From Candidatus Saccharimonadales bacterium (GTDB lineage Bacteria; Patescibacteriota; Saccharimonadia; Saccharimonadales; Saccharimonadaceae), in contig DATHGB010000030.1 in assembly GCA_035317825.1 (NCBI GenBank), forward strand, positions 1 to 49,455: a DNA stretch of 49,455 nt, given 5' to 3'. Positions 42,226 to 49,455 of this stretch are shown piece after piece. Position 1 is the stretch's first letter, and every line of letters begins with the position of its first letter. The translations under genes were made by a program, and so were the position numbers. The notes below the pieces were generated by a model. The model searched no databases and was not told the origin of the DNA. It saw only the letters and a program-made list of their open reading frames with translations.

Positions 42226-42274
42226 CTAACTGTCCTATCGTATTTTGTTCTATGCTATTTGATATGATAAATAC

Positions 42275-42673
42275 ATGGACATACGACTCTCAGATAAACG
42301 CATTGACCAATACATCGGTACTTTGCCTGAATGGCAGCAGGATATATGCAAACGAGTACGATCCCTCGTTCACGCAGCCGACCCAGACGTCGTCGAAACA
42401 ATTAAACGCACCGACCGGCCTTACTTTACGCTCGAAGGAAATATATGCGCGCTGCAAGCTACTAAAGACCATGTAAACATTTTTATTTATGATCCTATCG
42501 CACCAGACCCAGAAGGAATTATCAATCAAGGAGAGGAGAATCTCACCGCTCGATCTTTGCAGGTATACCAAGGTGATCAAATCAACGAAAAAGCGCTTAT
42601 TAACCTTTTCAAATCAGTCATTGCAAATAACCGTGCAGGTGGATGGCGCAAAATAAAAACTACTAAAAGCTAA
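42275..42673 (+). CDS. DUF1801 protein, second copy
   Basis: 132 residues. E-T-I-K-R-T-D-R-P-Y-F-T-L-E-G replaces the usual V-K-W-x-x-P-x-Y core, and C-A-L-Q-A-T-K-D-H-V-N-I-F-I-Y-D matches the second strand block. So this is a DUF1801 relative rather far from the 35907 protein. An extended -10 TGATATGAT ends 6 nt before the ATG. Confidence 0.75.
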   Translation: MDIRLSDKRIDQYIGTLPEWQQDICKRVRSLVHAADPDVVETIKRTDRPYFTLEGNICALQATKDHVNIFIYDPIAPDPEGIINQGEENLTARSLQVYQGDQINEKALINLFKSVIANNRAGGWRKIKTTKS

Positions 42674-42683
42674 CTTTGAAAAA

Positions 42684-42700
42684 AGTAGAGAGGTACGTCC
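42684..42700 (+). repeat. inverted repeat arm, 3' end of the 43.2-kb gene
   Basis: AGTAGAGAGGTACGTCC; the complement of 43201-43217 with one mismatch. On the minus-strand mRNA this is directly followed by a U-run (ACTTTTTTC), like the end of a transcript. Confidence 0.65.
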
Positions 42701-42780
42701 GTCAGGCGGGGAAGGAAGCTATTGTCGGCAAAGCCGGCTCACTTCTTCAGGTGGATACCTGTCCCCGCCATGGTGAAGGC

Positions 42781-43200
42781 TCATCGAGACGAAAAACGAT
42801 CTTCGAGAATGCGCTTCATGGTCGTGTCAAGTTGTCTAAGGCTGATCCGCAAGGGTTTCCCTTCGACTCCCTCGACGAAGGCATATCTGCCGCCTACGTC
42901 CACGGTCTCATCGTTGTCAATGAGCTTTTCGTACAACCCGTTGCCGATGAGTTCGATGACGGCCGCTTGGTAGGCCGGGCCCACCCCGGAGCTCAGACGA
43001 AGGCAAAGCACGTTGCTATCCGCCGGCTGGCCCTCGATAATCGGAGCGCTGTCTTCCTCAGGATCAAGGTTAGACACCAACATCAGAGGCACCAGCCCCT
43101 TGTAGTAGCCGCTAGGGAATTCTGGCATCCCATCCCACGGCAGCCACACGTACAACGCACCGTCGTCATTTGTTACGACGACATTCCACATAGGAGACAT
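42781..43200 (-). CDS. unknown GC-rich gene with complementary flanks
   Basis: 139 residues, acidic, mostly strands (L-Y-V-W-L-P-W-D-G-M-P-E-F and V-G-G-R-Y-A-F-V-E-G). No family recognised. The AGAGAGG ribosome site lies 7 nt before the ATG and is part of a 17-nt sequence complementary to the 3' end of the same transcript (42684-42700). Codon use is GC-rich like the 34.8- and 48.3-kb genes. A plus-strand frame over the same DNA is rejected because the ribosome site and GC-rich codon positions favour the minus strand. Confidence 0.65.
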   Translation of the reverse strand: MSPMWNVVVTNDDGALYVWLPWDGMPEFPSGYYKGLVPLMLVSNLDPEEDSAPIIEGQPADSNVLCLRLSSGVGPAYQAAVIELIGNGLYEKLIDNDETVDVGGRYAFVEGVEGKPLRISLRQLDTTMKRILEDRFSSR

Positions 43201-43217
43201 GGACGTTCCTCTCTACT
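43201..43217 (-). repeat. inverted repeat arm, ribosome site of the 43.2-kb gene
   Basis: Minus-strand AGTAGAGAGGAACGTCC directly before the ATG at 43200, complementary (16 of 17) to the 3' end of the same mRNA. Confidence 0.65.
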
Positions 43218-43380
43218 CGGGTAAAGGCAATGTATTACATTGCTTACAATATTATATAATCCAAATTACTCTAGGTCAACTATAGGGAGAGGGCGACTAT
43301 CCCTTGACGTCACGTAACAGATCGGCTACGCTGGTCATTCTTATCAGCTAGGTACACTTCGGTCATTCGAAATGTAACTC

Positions 43381-45618
43381 CTATATAAAAGCGCTTGTTA
43401 GTGATTGCTTTGCCTGCTTTAAGTCACGAGGTGTGCCTTCAAATATAATCCGGCCACCGTTCTTGCCTCCCTCCGGCCCCATATCGATTATCCAGTCGGC
43501 ACTACGAATAATATCGAGGTTGTGCTCAATAACGATTACCGTATTGCCTGCGTCAACCAAGCGGTTCATGATGGCAAGTAAATGGGTGATGTCTGACATG
43601 TGCAGGCCAGTTGTCGGCTCGTCCATGACGTACACGTTGCCTTTTTTGTGTAGATAACTCGCCAATTTAATACGCTGGCATTCTCCTCCTGAGAGCGTAC
43701 TGAGCGGCTGACCTAGAGTAAGGTAGCCTATGCCGACATCGCTGAGTGCCTGAAGCCTACGTACGATTTCTTTTTGTTCGAAAAATTTAAGCGCTTCAGT
43801 TATTGTTATTTCTAAAATGTCGCTAATAGATTTGCCGTTCAGCCGGTAGGCTAAAACCTCATCTTTGAAACGTTTGCCCTTACAGACTTCACATGGTGTC
43901 TTCACGCCATCTAAGAAGGCGAGGTCAGTATAAGTAACGCCTAACCCTTTGCAGTTTTTGCATGCACCTTTTGAGTTGAAGCTAAAAAGGCTGGCATCCA
44001 CATGGTTAGCGCTAGCAAACGCTTTGCGCACGTCGTCCATAATGCCAGTGTAGGTGGCGGGATTGGAGCGAGTGGATGCGCCCACAGCTGATTGGTCGAT
44101 GACAATTGCCTCTGGGTGCTGGCTAAGAAACTCTTGCAGGATCAGCGAGCTTTTACCGGAACCGGCTACGCCAGTTATAGCCGTAATGACACCAGTGAGG
44201 ATATCGACGCTAACATCCTGCAGGTTATTAGCCTTGGCGTTAGTAATCGCCAGAATGCCGCGGGCAGTGCGGAACGTGTCCTTGATCGGCAATGCTTGCT
44301 TAAGATGTATGCCGGTAAGCGTACCGGTGTTCAGAAGGTCTTGGTAACTTCCTTCGAACACAATATGGCCGCCGTTTTTGCCCGCCCGCGGCCCAACGTC
44401 GACAACGTGGTCGGCAATCTTTATAACATCCGGGTCGTGCTCGACAACAATAATCGTATTGCCTTTATCGCGCAGCTTCTTCAGGAGCTCGTTCAGTAGA
44501 TGAACGTCGCGGGGGTGCAGCCCGACGCTGGGCTCGTCAAAGATATAGGTAACGTCCACCAAGCTGCTGGTGAGGTTTTTGACCATTTTTATACGCTGGG
44601 ATTCACCACCGGAAAGCGTGTCTGTTTCGCGGTCCAGGCTCAGGTAATCCAGTCCGATATCTATAACGTGTCGCAGCCGTTCAGTAAGTGAATCCACTGT
44701 GCTTTTGGTGCGCGGATCGGTGATAACCTGAAGCGCCGGAACGAGATCGCTAACCTGCATAGCGGTCATACCGGCAATAGTGTGACCGTTAATTGTTACG
44801 CCTAGAGCGGCTGGGCTTAGCCTTGCGCCATGGCAAAGATTGCACGGTCCATACGCTATGTAAGGTGCGACCGCTTGCTGTGTACGTTCCGAAAGCGTTT
44901 TGAGATCGCGCTTAATATAGGACTGCGTAAATTTTTCGATTATACCGGCATAGGTCACATTCATAACGTTTTCGCCAACTTGCATTTTAATCTTGCGCGG
45001 CTTGCTATGCAGTAGTAAGTCCATTTCTTCGGGGGTAAAGTCGCGCAATTTTTTATTAACGTCAAAGAAACCAGAGGCACGGAAGGTATTGGTTTCCCAC
45101 GACGCAAAAACTGATACTTGCACGGCGCCTTCGCTCAGCGACTTGGACATATCAAGGAAATCGTCGGCTATAACGGTCATTTTTCTACCGACGCCACTGC
45201 ATTCCGGGCACATTCCCTGCGGGTCATTAAACGAAAACAGGTTTGAAGCGCCGATAGACGGCTTGCCGATGCGGGAGTACAGCAGCCGTAAGATCGCGTA
45301 AATGTCGGTGATGGTGCCGACCGTGGAGTGCGCACCGCCGCCAAGGCGTTTTTGGTCAACCACTACAGCCATGCTGAGATTGCTAATTGAGTCAACGTCG
45401 GGCTGGGGATACCGCGGCAGTAAGTTACGAATGAACGTACTGAAGTTTTCGTATAGCTGGCGCTGTGCCTCGGCTGCGATGGTATCAAAAACGAGTGATG
45501 ACTTGCCAGAGCCGGATACACCGGTAAAAATAGTAATTTTTTCTTTAGGTATGCGCAAAGAGACATTTTGTAGGTTATTCTCGCGCGCGCCGTGAATCTC
45601 AATATATTTGTGCGCCAT
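43381..45618 (-). CDS. UvrA-like ABC ATPase (paralog of excinuclease UvrA)
   Basis: 745 residues, shorter than UvrA (about 940). Two ABC units: Walker A G-V-S-G-S-G-K-S-S and G-V-A-G-S-G-K-S-S; signatures L-S-G-G-E-S-Q-R and L-S-G-G-E-C-Q-R; Walker B I-F-D-E-P and V-M-D-E-P. Zinc motifs C-P-E-C-S-G, C-N-L-C-H-G, C-K-N-C-K-G and C-E-V-C-K-G are present. Short UvrA paralogs of this class protect against DNA-binding drugs. ATG 45618 has AAGGAGG nine nt upstream and follows the beta-helix gene at once. A divergent PadR gene probably controls both. Confidence 0.88.
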   Translation of the reverse strand: MAHKYIEIHGARENNLQNVSLRIPKEKITIFTGVSGSGKSSLVFDTIAAEAQRQLYENFSTFIRNLLPRYPQPDVDSISNLSMAVVVDQKRLGGGAHSTVGTITDIYAILRLLYSRIGKPSIGASNLFSFNDPQGMCPECSGVGRKMTVIADDFLDMSKSLSEGAVQVSVFASWETNTFRASGFFDVNKKLRDFTPEEMDLLLHSKPRKIKMQVGENVMNVTYAGIIEKFTQSYIKRDLKTLSERTQQAVAPYIAYGPCNLCHGARLSPAALGVTINGHTIAGMTAMQVSDLVPALQVITDPRTKSTVDSLTERLRHVIDIGLDYLSLDRETDTLSGGESQRIKMVKNLTSSLVDVTYIFDEPSVGLHPRDVHLLNELLKKLRDKGNTIIVVEHDPDVIKIADHVVDVGPRAGKNGGHIVFEGSYQDLLNTGTLTGIHLKQALPIKDTFRTARGILAITNAKANNLQDVSVDILTGVITAITGVAGSGKSSLILQEFLSQHPEAIVIDQSAVGASTRSNPATYTGIMDDVRKAFASANHVDASLFSFNSKGACKNCKGLGVTYTDLAFLDGVKTPCEVCKGKRFKDEVLAYRLNGKSISDILEITITEALKFFEQKEIVRRLQALSDVGIGYLTLGQPLSTLSGGECQRIKLASYLHKKGNVYVMDEPTTGLHMSDITHLLAIMNRLVDAGNTVIVIEHNLDIIRSADWIIDMGPEGGKNGGRIIFEGTPRDLKQAKQSLTSAFI

Positions 45619-45619
45619 G

Positions 45620-47494
45620 TTACCGTACCTCCTTGCGTAAGGGATGATTATGCTCAATGCCTGCCTGCTGGGCTATGTGTTTTGCGACTGGGTTGTGCTC
45701 GATTGCCGCTTCGATCGTCTCGCTCGCAAGCACAGTATTATCTGCGACTGCCACGGTTTCGGGCGGTTTATCGTATTTATAAGGCATCTTGTCCCAGAAA
45801 TTCCCCTTGAATGTCACATTCCTAAGCGGTGGCGTAACATCCAAAACCACCGGCGTGTCGGCTCGGTAAATAATATTGTTTTCTATTTTAGTCCAAGCTG
45901 TACCATAATCGGTGTAAAGTCCAAAATTGTAAGAGGTCAGCACGTCACGGATAACGTTGCCGCTTACGACCGCACCGTCTTCATACGACGTACCTTGCGC
46001 GCCCGCAAGGTTGATGCCCCCGCCATCAGCTAACAAGTCCATACTGTTGAAGACCAAATTATTCGTAATTTTTGTCGCGCGCGTTGAGTTGTCCCCGTAG
46101 GCTACGATCCCGGAATGTGGCACATCGTTGACCTGATTATGGGTAACTACCGTATGCTGCGCTTCTACGAGTAACACTGCCGAGGAACCGTGGTATTCGC
46201 ATCCCGTATGGTGAAGCCAGTTGTTCTCGATATGATTATGCTTGGTTTCTTGGTTCGGTATTTTATCAGCCGATGTGCTGCCGAGCGTAATTGCCGTGGC
46301 CGAAATATCCTCAAAAATATTTCCGGTTACGGTATTGAATGAGCAGCCTGCCGTAAGTTCTATGCCGCCTGTCCCGAAATGGACAAAACGGTTATTTTCA
46401 AAGGTGACTGCTCGGGCGTGCTCAAAGGTGAGTGCGCTTGGCGTAAGCTCGGACGCACTCGGAACCGTCACCCACGACTCTTCGTCCAGTGGGATTTTCT
46501 GAACGCCACCCCCCGTGTAGTATGTAGCGCCATGGTAGTGCACAAAACCATTCGGCCCGCTGGGCTGTTGCCACGTTGCATGCGCAAACGTCAACCCGCG
46601 GAATGCAATGTTACGCAAGGGTGCATTTTCCGTGCCGCGGCCATGAATGAGCGTCTCCAGTACAGGGATAACAGCCCGTACTGTGCTCATGTCTTCGTCG
46701 GCTTGAGGAATGTAGTAAAGTCTGTGTGCACCGGGCTTGGAGCTGTCAAATACAAATGCGCCAGGTTCTTTTAAAAATCCAAGGCCATTCTCTATACGCG
46801 TAGGCCGGGATAAGCCGTATTCTGAGACGCTGTTTTTTCCGATATTGGCCGCGATTTTGGACTTATAAAGGCTGCTCGCCCATTCGAAAGCCGGCTGTTT
46901 CATGAGTATGATCGTAGATTCGTGGTTCGTTTTGGTGGTTTCTACGCCAATACGCGCCTCTGACCATGGGTAGATACCCGTATATACAAATTCTAGGTCA
47001 GCGGCATTGCCCCAGGCTTGCGGTTGTGCGTTGTTTACATCGTAGCCAGATACTGTTTGAACGAACGACTCTGGAATATCTTTCAACGTTGCGCGTGCGA
47101 CACGCTTGTCATTAATAAATAACTGGCGGGTTTTGGCCGCACCTATTTCCGTCATCCAGATATTTTTATCGGCATCATACAGATGCCAGTTGGCAACTTC
47201 CTTGCCCCCGCTTACAATAACTTCTTCTTGTGCATCAGTCCCGTAGCCATAGGCCTGATACATAACCCGGTATCCATTTAAGCCGGCGTCGCTCCCGGCC
47301 GTAAGTTCTAGGGGCGACGTGAGTTGGTGGGTACCTGCGCGCAGATTAATAATGATATCGGCCTGCATTGTGGAGATATATTCGCGCGCTTTTCTTTGGG
47401 CAGCGGAAAGTGTTGCGAGTGGCTGCTCGAAGGTACCGGGCGAATCATCGTTACCGTTTCGTGCTACAAATAGTTCGTTTAGCTGGTGTGTCAC
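45620..47494 (-). CDS. right-handed beta-helix protein, GH141-like
   Basis: 624 residues. The N-terminus F-V-A-R-N-G-N-D-D-S-P-G-T-F-E-Q-P-L-A-T-L and I-N-L-R-A-G-T-H-Q-L, then Q-L-F-I-N-D-K-R-V-A-R-A, is the usual start of beta-helix carbohydrate-active proteins related to GH141. Repeated turns with N-N-R/N-N-x motifs (H-I-E-N-N-W-L-H-H, K-I-T-N-N-L-V-F-N) follow. No signal peptide is seen, so it may act inside the cell or leave by another route. GTG 47494 has GAGGAG upstream. Enzyme class uncertain. Confidence 0.75.
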   Translation of the reverse strand: MTHQLNELFVARNGNDDSPGTFEQPLATLSAAQRKAREYISTMQADIIINLRAGTHQLTSPLELTAGSDAGLNGYRVMYQAYGYGTDAQEEVIVSGGKEVANWHLYDADKNIWMTEIGAAKTRQLFINDKRVARATLKDIPESFVQTVSGYDVNNAQPQAWGNAADLEFVYTGIYPWSEARIGVETTKTNHESTIILMKQPAFEWASSLYKSKIAANIGKNSVSEYGLSRPTRIENGLGFLKEPGAFVFDSSKPGAHRLYYIPQADEDMSTVRAVIPVLETLIHGRGTENAPLRNIAFRGLTFAHATWQQPSGPNGFVHYHGATYYTGGGVQKIPLDEESWVTVPSASELTPSALTFEHARAVTFENNRFVHFGTGGIELTAGCSFNTVTGNIFEDISATAITLGSTSADKIPNQETKHNHIENNWLHHTGCEYHGSSAVLLVEAQHTVVTHNQVNDVPHSGIVAYGDNSTRATKITNNLVFNSMDLLADGGGINLAGAQGTSYEDGAVVSGNVIRDVLTSYNFGLYTDYGTAWTKIENNIIYRADTPVVLDVTPPLRNVTFKGNFWDKMPYKYDKPPETVAVADNTVLASETIEAAIEHNPVAKHIAQQAGIEHNHPLRKEVR

Positions 47495-47509
47495 GCGCTC
47501 TCCTCTGCT

Positions 47510-47558
47510 TTTGAATAGTGCTACTCTGACCGTAACACAGATGACGACTCTATTCAAA
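47510..47558. promoter_or_regulatory. possible PadR operator
   Basis: TTTGAATAG and CTATTCAAA, 9-bp arms separated by 31 bp, lie between the divergent PadR and beta-helix genes. Palindromes in this position usually bind the adjacent regulator, though the wide spacing is more than PadR boxes need. Confidence 0.4.
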
Positions 47559-47586
47559 TTTGAGTACAATATGATACAGTAGCAGT

Positions 47587-48135
47587 ATGTCAGCAAGATT
47601 AATGGTACTCGGTGTTATGAAACGCGAAGGACAAGCTCACGGCTATAAGGTATATAGCGAGCTAACTTCATGGCGAGCGGAGACATGGTCAAAGACGCGG
47701 CCAGGTTCTATTTACCATGCGATTACCCAATTAGAAAAAGAAGGTTTTATACAAAAAGTAGGCAGCGCCAAAATCCAAGGTCCGTCCCGTACCAATTACC
47801 GTATTACTGTTGCTGGCGAGCAGGAACTAGCCCGCCTCATTGAGAAAGCACTTGTGGATTATGACTTAGAAGTTTTTGCTGCCGGCATGGCGTTTATGCA
47901 TGAGCTGCCGCGCGGGCGTGTTATCGAACTAGCAAGACAACGCCTTAAAGCTTACGAAGAAGTCAGCACCTTCCTAGAAGCATTACCGCAAGAAAAACGG
48001 CCGACCACACCGGCCAAACATCCAGAAATTATAGGTGCTTGGAAGTACTTTTTTGACGGTACGGGCACGTGGCAGCAGGGTTTTATTGAACGTCTTGAGA
48101 ATGGGTATTATCTGTTTGACGGTGAGGATTCGTAA
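47587..48135 (+). CDS. PadR family transcription regulator
   Basis: 182 residues. L-M-V-L-G-V-M-K-R-E-G-Q-A-H-G-Y, then P-G-S-I-Y-H-A-I-T-Q-L-E-K-E-G-F-I and Y-R-I-T-V-A-G-E are the PadR signature. The C-terminal helical domain of about 90 residues serves dimerisation. PadR proteins repress detoxification or efflux genes and respond to drugs or phenolics. Its divergent neighbours are the beta-helix and UvrA-like genes. ATG is 6 nt after TACAGT with TGA before it (leaderless). Confidence 0.9.
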   Translation: MSARLMVLGVMKREGQAHGYKVYSELTSWRAETWSKTRPGSIYHAITQLEKEGFIQKVGSAKIQGPSRTNYRITVAGEQELARLIEKALVDYDLEVFAAGMAFMHELPRGRVIELARQRLKAYEEVSTFLEALPQEKRPTTPAKHPEIIGAWKYFFDGTGTWQQGFIERLENGYYLFDGEDS

Positions 48136-48241
48136 ACTGGCCTTTAAGCCGGAGCGTGAGTAAGTTTCGTGACCGGTGGTTCAACGTGACCCGCTAACTC
48201 TCCCTACATGACGTAAGGGTATACTCGCCAGGGAGGGGACG

Positions 48242-48271
48242 TTGACAACAAGATTGATAAAAAGATATAAA
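48242..48271 (+). promoter_or_regulatory. promoter of the 48.3-kb gene
   Basis: TTGACA, 18 bp, TATAAA. It predicts a leader of about 30 nt with the GGAGG ribosome site. Confidence 0.65.
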
Positions 48272-48309
48272 TAAGCTTAGGACTGTCCCGCCAAAATTTG
48301 GAGGCCACC

Positions 48310-48627
48310 GTGGAAAACACGAACAGCCCTACGGGAAATGAGGAGTTCCCCGTGAACCTTCTCTGCGAAGCATTGAGCGAATTGGTCGTTGGTCTGCACG
48401 AGCGAGTTATCTGCTCGTGCAGCCACGGACATTCCTCACCCGGCAAGATCACAAGAGTGATCCCGCCTGCCGATTCCGAGCAGCATCCAAGCTGGCTCGC
48501 TTGGAAAGTCGAGATCACCCCGGACGACGGCACGGATCCGTGGCAGAGAGGTCTGTCCGACTACGTTGAGCCCCGGGAGCGAACCAGTCTTTTCCGCCTC
48601 TACTTCGGCGATCGGGCTCATCCCTGA
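48310..48627 (+). CDS. unknown GC-rich gene
   Basis: 105 residues from GTG 48310, five nt after GGAGG. Two cysteines close together (C-S-C-S-H-G-H) and W-L-A-W-K-V-E-I in the middle; acidic overall. No family recognised. Good promoter upstream and a 15-bp terminator after. It shares the GTG or ATG after ...CCACC/ACC spacing, GC-rich codons and strong hairpin with the genes at 34292 and 42781. Confidence 0.65.
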   Translation: MENTNSPTGNEEFPVNLLCEALSELVVGLHERVICSCSHGHSSPGKITRVIPPADSEQHPSWLAWKVEITPDDGTDPWQRGLSDYVEPRERTSLFRLYFGDRAHP

Positions 48628-48648
48628 ATGATCCGCCCCGTAAATGAC

Positions 48649-48700
48649 AGTAGAACGCCCCGCGTTCCTGCCATATGCGGGGCGTTCTACTTTACTAAAA
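48649..48700 (+). terminator. strong terminator
   Basis: A 15-bp perfect stem (AGTAGAACGCCCCGC and complement), 13-base loop, then TTTACT. Confidence 0.85.
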
Positions 48701-48774
48701 TTTTCCAAATATACATGTTTAACCCTTGTAACGTGGTATGATGGTAAAGATACAAAATAACTTGGATAATAAAT

Positions 48775-48849
48775 ATGGCTAAACACAAGAACTGGCACGG
48801 AGCATCACGCAAACGCCTTTTGAAGAAAAAAGCAAAATCACAGAAATAA
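48775..48849 (+). CDS. 24-residue basic microprotein
   Basis: 24 residues beginning M-A-K-H-K-N-W-H-G-A-S-R-K-R, with L-L-K-K-K-A-K after it; half of all residues are Lys, Arg or His. It lies between a strong terminator and another terminator, with an extended -10 box TGGTATGAT at 48737-48742 upstream. So it is a separate transcript. Such charge and size suggest a ribosome- or nucleic-acid-binding peptide. I know no family for it. No ribosome site is evident. Confidence 0.5.
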   Translation: MAKHKNWHGASRKRLLKKKAKSQK

Positions 48850-48876
48850 TATAAAAGATTCGAAGCTTTATATTAC

Positions 48877-48903
48877 AAAAAGAACTGCTTGGCAGTTCTT
48901 TTT
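48877..48903. terminator. bidirectional terminator
   Basis: A 12-bp stem AAAAAGAACTGC with its complement and TTG loop. It ends the microprotein transcript and, in the other direction, rsgA. Confidence 0.85.
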
Positions 48904-49455
48904 CTATTCATTCATTTCGTCACGCATATTTTTCAGTAAATCACGGTTTTGTTTTTTAACCGTTCGTTTCGTTTTTTCACTCGTTCGCCATGCAAGGGCA
49001 GTGGTTCGTTTTTCTAGAGCGCTTAGTTCGGTCTTCATCTTTACATACGCTTCGTAATGTGAGCGGTCAAGAGATCCGTTTTTAAGAGCCTCTTGGATTG
49101 CGCAACCATCGTCACTGCCGTGCTTGCAGGTAGAATACTTGCACTGCCGGGCAAGGGCAGCCACGTCATCAAAGTCTTCGTCAAGATCTTCCTGCGTTCC
49201 CCATAATTGCAATTCGCGGATACCCGGCATATCAACGAGCAGCCCGCCATTTGGAAGAACGAACAATTCCCGGTGAACCGTGGTGTGTTTACCCGTTTCA
49301 TCAGATTCACGAATAGCCTGCGTTTTTTGGGCCTCGCGTCCAAGCAGATGATTCGTAAGCGTCGATTTTCCAACGCCAGAAGATCCCAGGAGCACCGCCG
49401 TTTTACCGGGTTGAATAAATCCGATAATCTCATCGACGCCTTTGCCTTCGGTTGC
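48904..49455 (-). CDS. rsgA: RsgA ribosome small-subunit GTPase, partial
   Basis: The C-terminal 184 residues; the gene continues beyond the right edge. The circularly permuted GTPase motifs are G-S-S-G-V-G-K-S-T (G1) and D-M-P-G-I-R-E (G3, with T-T-V-H-R-E for switch I). The zinc knuckle C-K-Y-S-T-C-K-H-G-S-D-D-G-C gives C-x4-C-x-H-x5-C. The basic C-terminal helix follows. RsgA helps mature the 30S subunit. This is the only ribosome-related housekeeping gene in the window. Confidence 0.95.
   Translation of the reverse strand, partial: ATEGKGVDEIIGFIQPGKTAVLLGSSGVGKSTLTNHLLGREAQKTQAIRESDETGKHTTVHRELFVLPNGGLLVDMPGIRELQLWGTQEDLDEDFDDVAALARQCKYSTCKHGSDDGCAIQEALKNGSLDRSHYEAYVKMKTELSALEKRTTALAWRTSEKTKRTVKKQNRDLLKNMRDEMNE

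Noticed and set aside
42676-43224. 182-codon plus-strand frame
   Set aside because: Antisense to the 139-residue gene, which has the good ribosome site. The long frame is a by-product of GC-rich codons.
1-49455. CRISPR arrays, tRNA, rRNA, insertion sequences
   Set aside because: I looked for regular direct repeats, cloverleaf-like sequences and transposase motifs and found none that hold up.

Overview
The window looks like a chromosomal accessory region of a Candidate Phyla Radiation bacterium, most likely Candidatus Saccharibacteria (TM7). The main reason is a type IV secretion (T4SS) cluster at 7.8-16.8 kb with the order usual for that group: pilin, VirB6-like channel, PrgI, split VirB4, M23 peptidase, coupling-type ATPase. 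Tightly packed small genes, several actinobacterial-looking families (XRE-DUF5753, DUF2200, DUF1801) and an rsgA fragment at the right edge fit this. The assignment rests on gene content only; there is no rRNA, tRNA or marker gene here.

Layout. 1-3.6 kb: a DUF2000 protein, an XRE-DUF5753 regulator and a DUF5677 pair, with four related C-terminal gene relics between them. 3.6-5.3 kb: a probable Kiwa anti-phage pair (KwaA membrane protein, KwaB DUF4868) with a small upstream gene. 5.5-9 kb: a YegP-like protein, an HNH restriction endonuclease with a C5 methyltransferase, a replication-relaxation-like protein and a Vsr mismatch endonuclease. 9.1-17.3 kb: the T4SS, all on the minus strand. 17.6-20.2 kb: a processive glycosyltransferase, a GNAT acetyltransferase and membrane proteins. 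20.3-22.3 kb: a second restriction-modification system, probably NgoBV-like. 22.4-29 kb: an ArsR/YCII operon, a large glycosyltransferase, DUF2200 and membrane proteins. 29-34.2 kb: myo-inositol oxygenase, phenylalanine hydroxylase behind an aromatic-rich leader ORF, an ABM protein, a beta-hydroxyacid dehydrogenase, a TMEM175-type channel and a P-loop kinase. 34.2-43.2 kb: mostly small stress or unknown genes, a pseudogene and a degenerate Nudix protein. 43.4-48.1 kb: a UvrA-like ABC protein and a beta-helix protein, divergent from a PadR regulator. 48.2-49.5 kb: small genes and partial rsgA.

Expression signals are unusually readable. About seventeen start codons lie 6-7 nt after a -10 box, often an extended TGnTATRAT box, and have no Shine-Dalgarno; they are predicted leaderless. 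Other genes, including the T4SS and a group of GC-rich genes, have strong Shine-Dalgarno sequences and stable hairpins.

The least explained items are two duplicated loci (31.1 and 41.4 kb) in which the same promoter and leader drive different tiny tryptophan-containing peptides, the four C-terminal relics at the left end, a possible attenuator before phenylalanine hydroxylase, a multi-helix leader before the gene at 37.0 kb, and a gene whose mRNA ends are complementary to each other.
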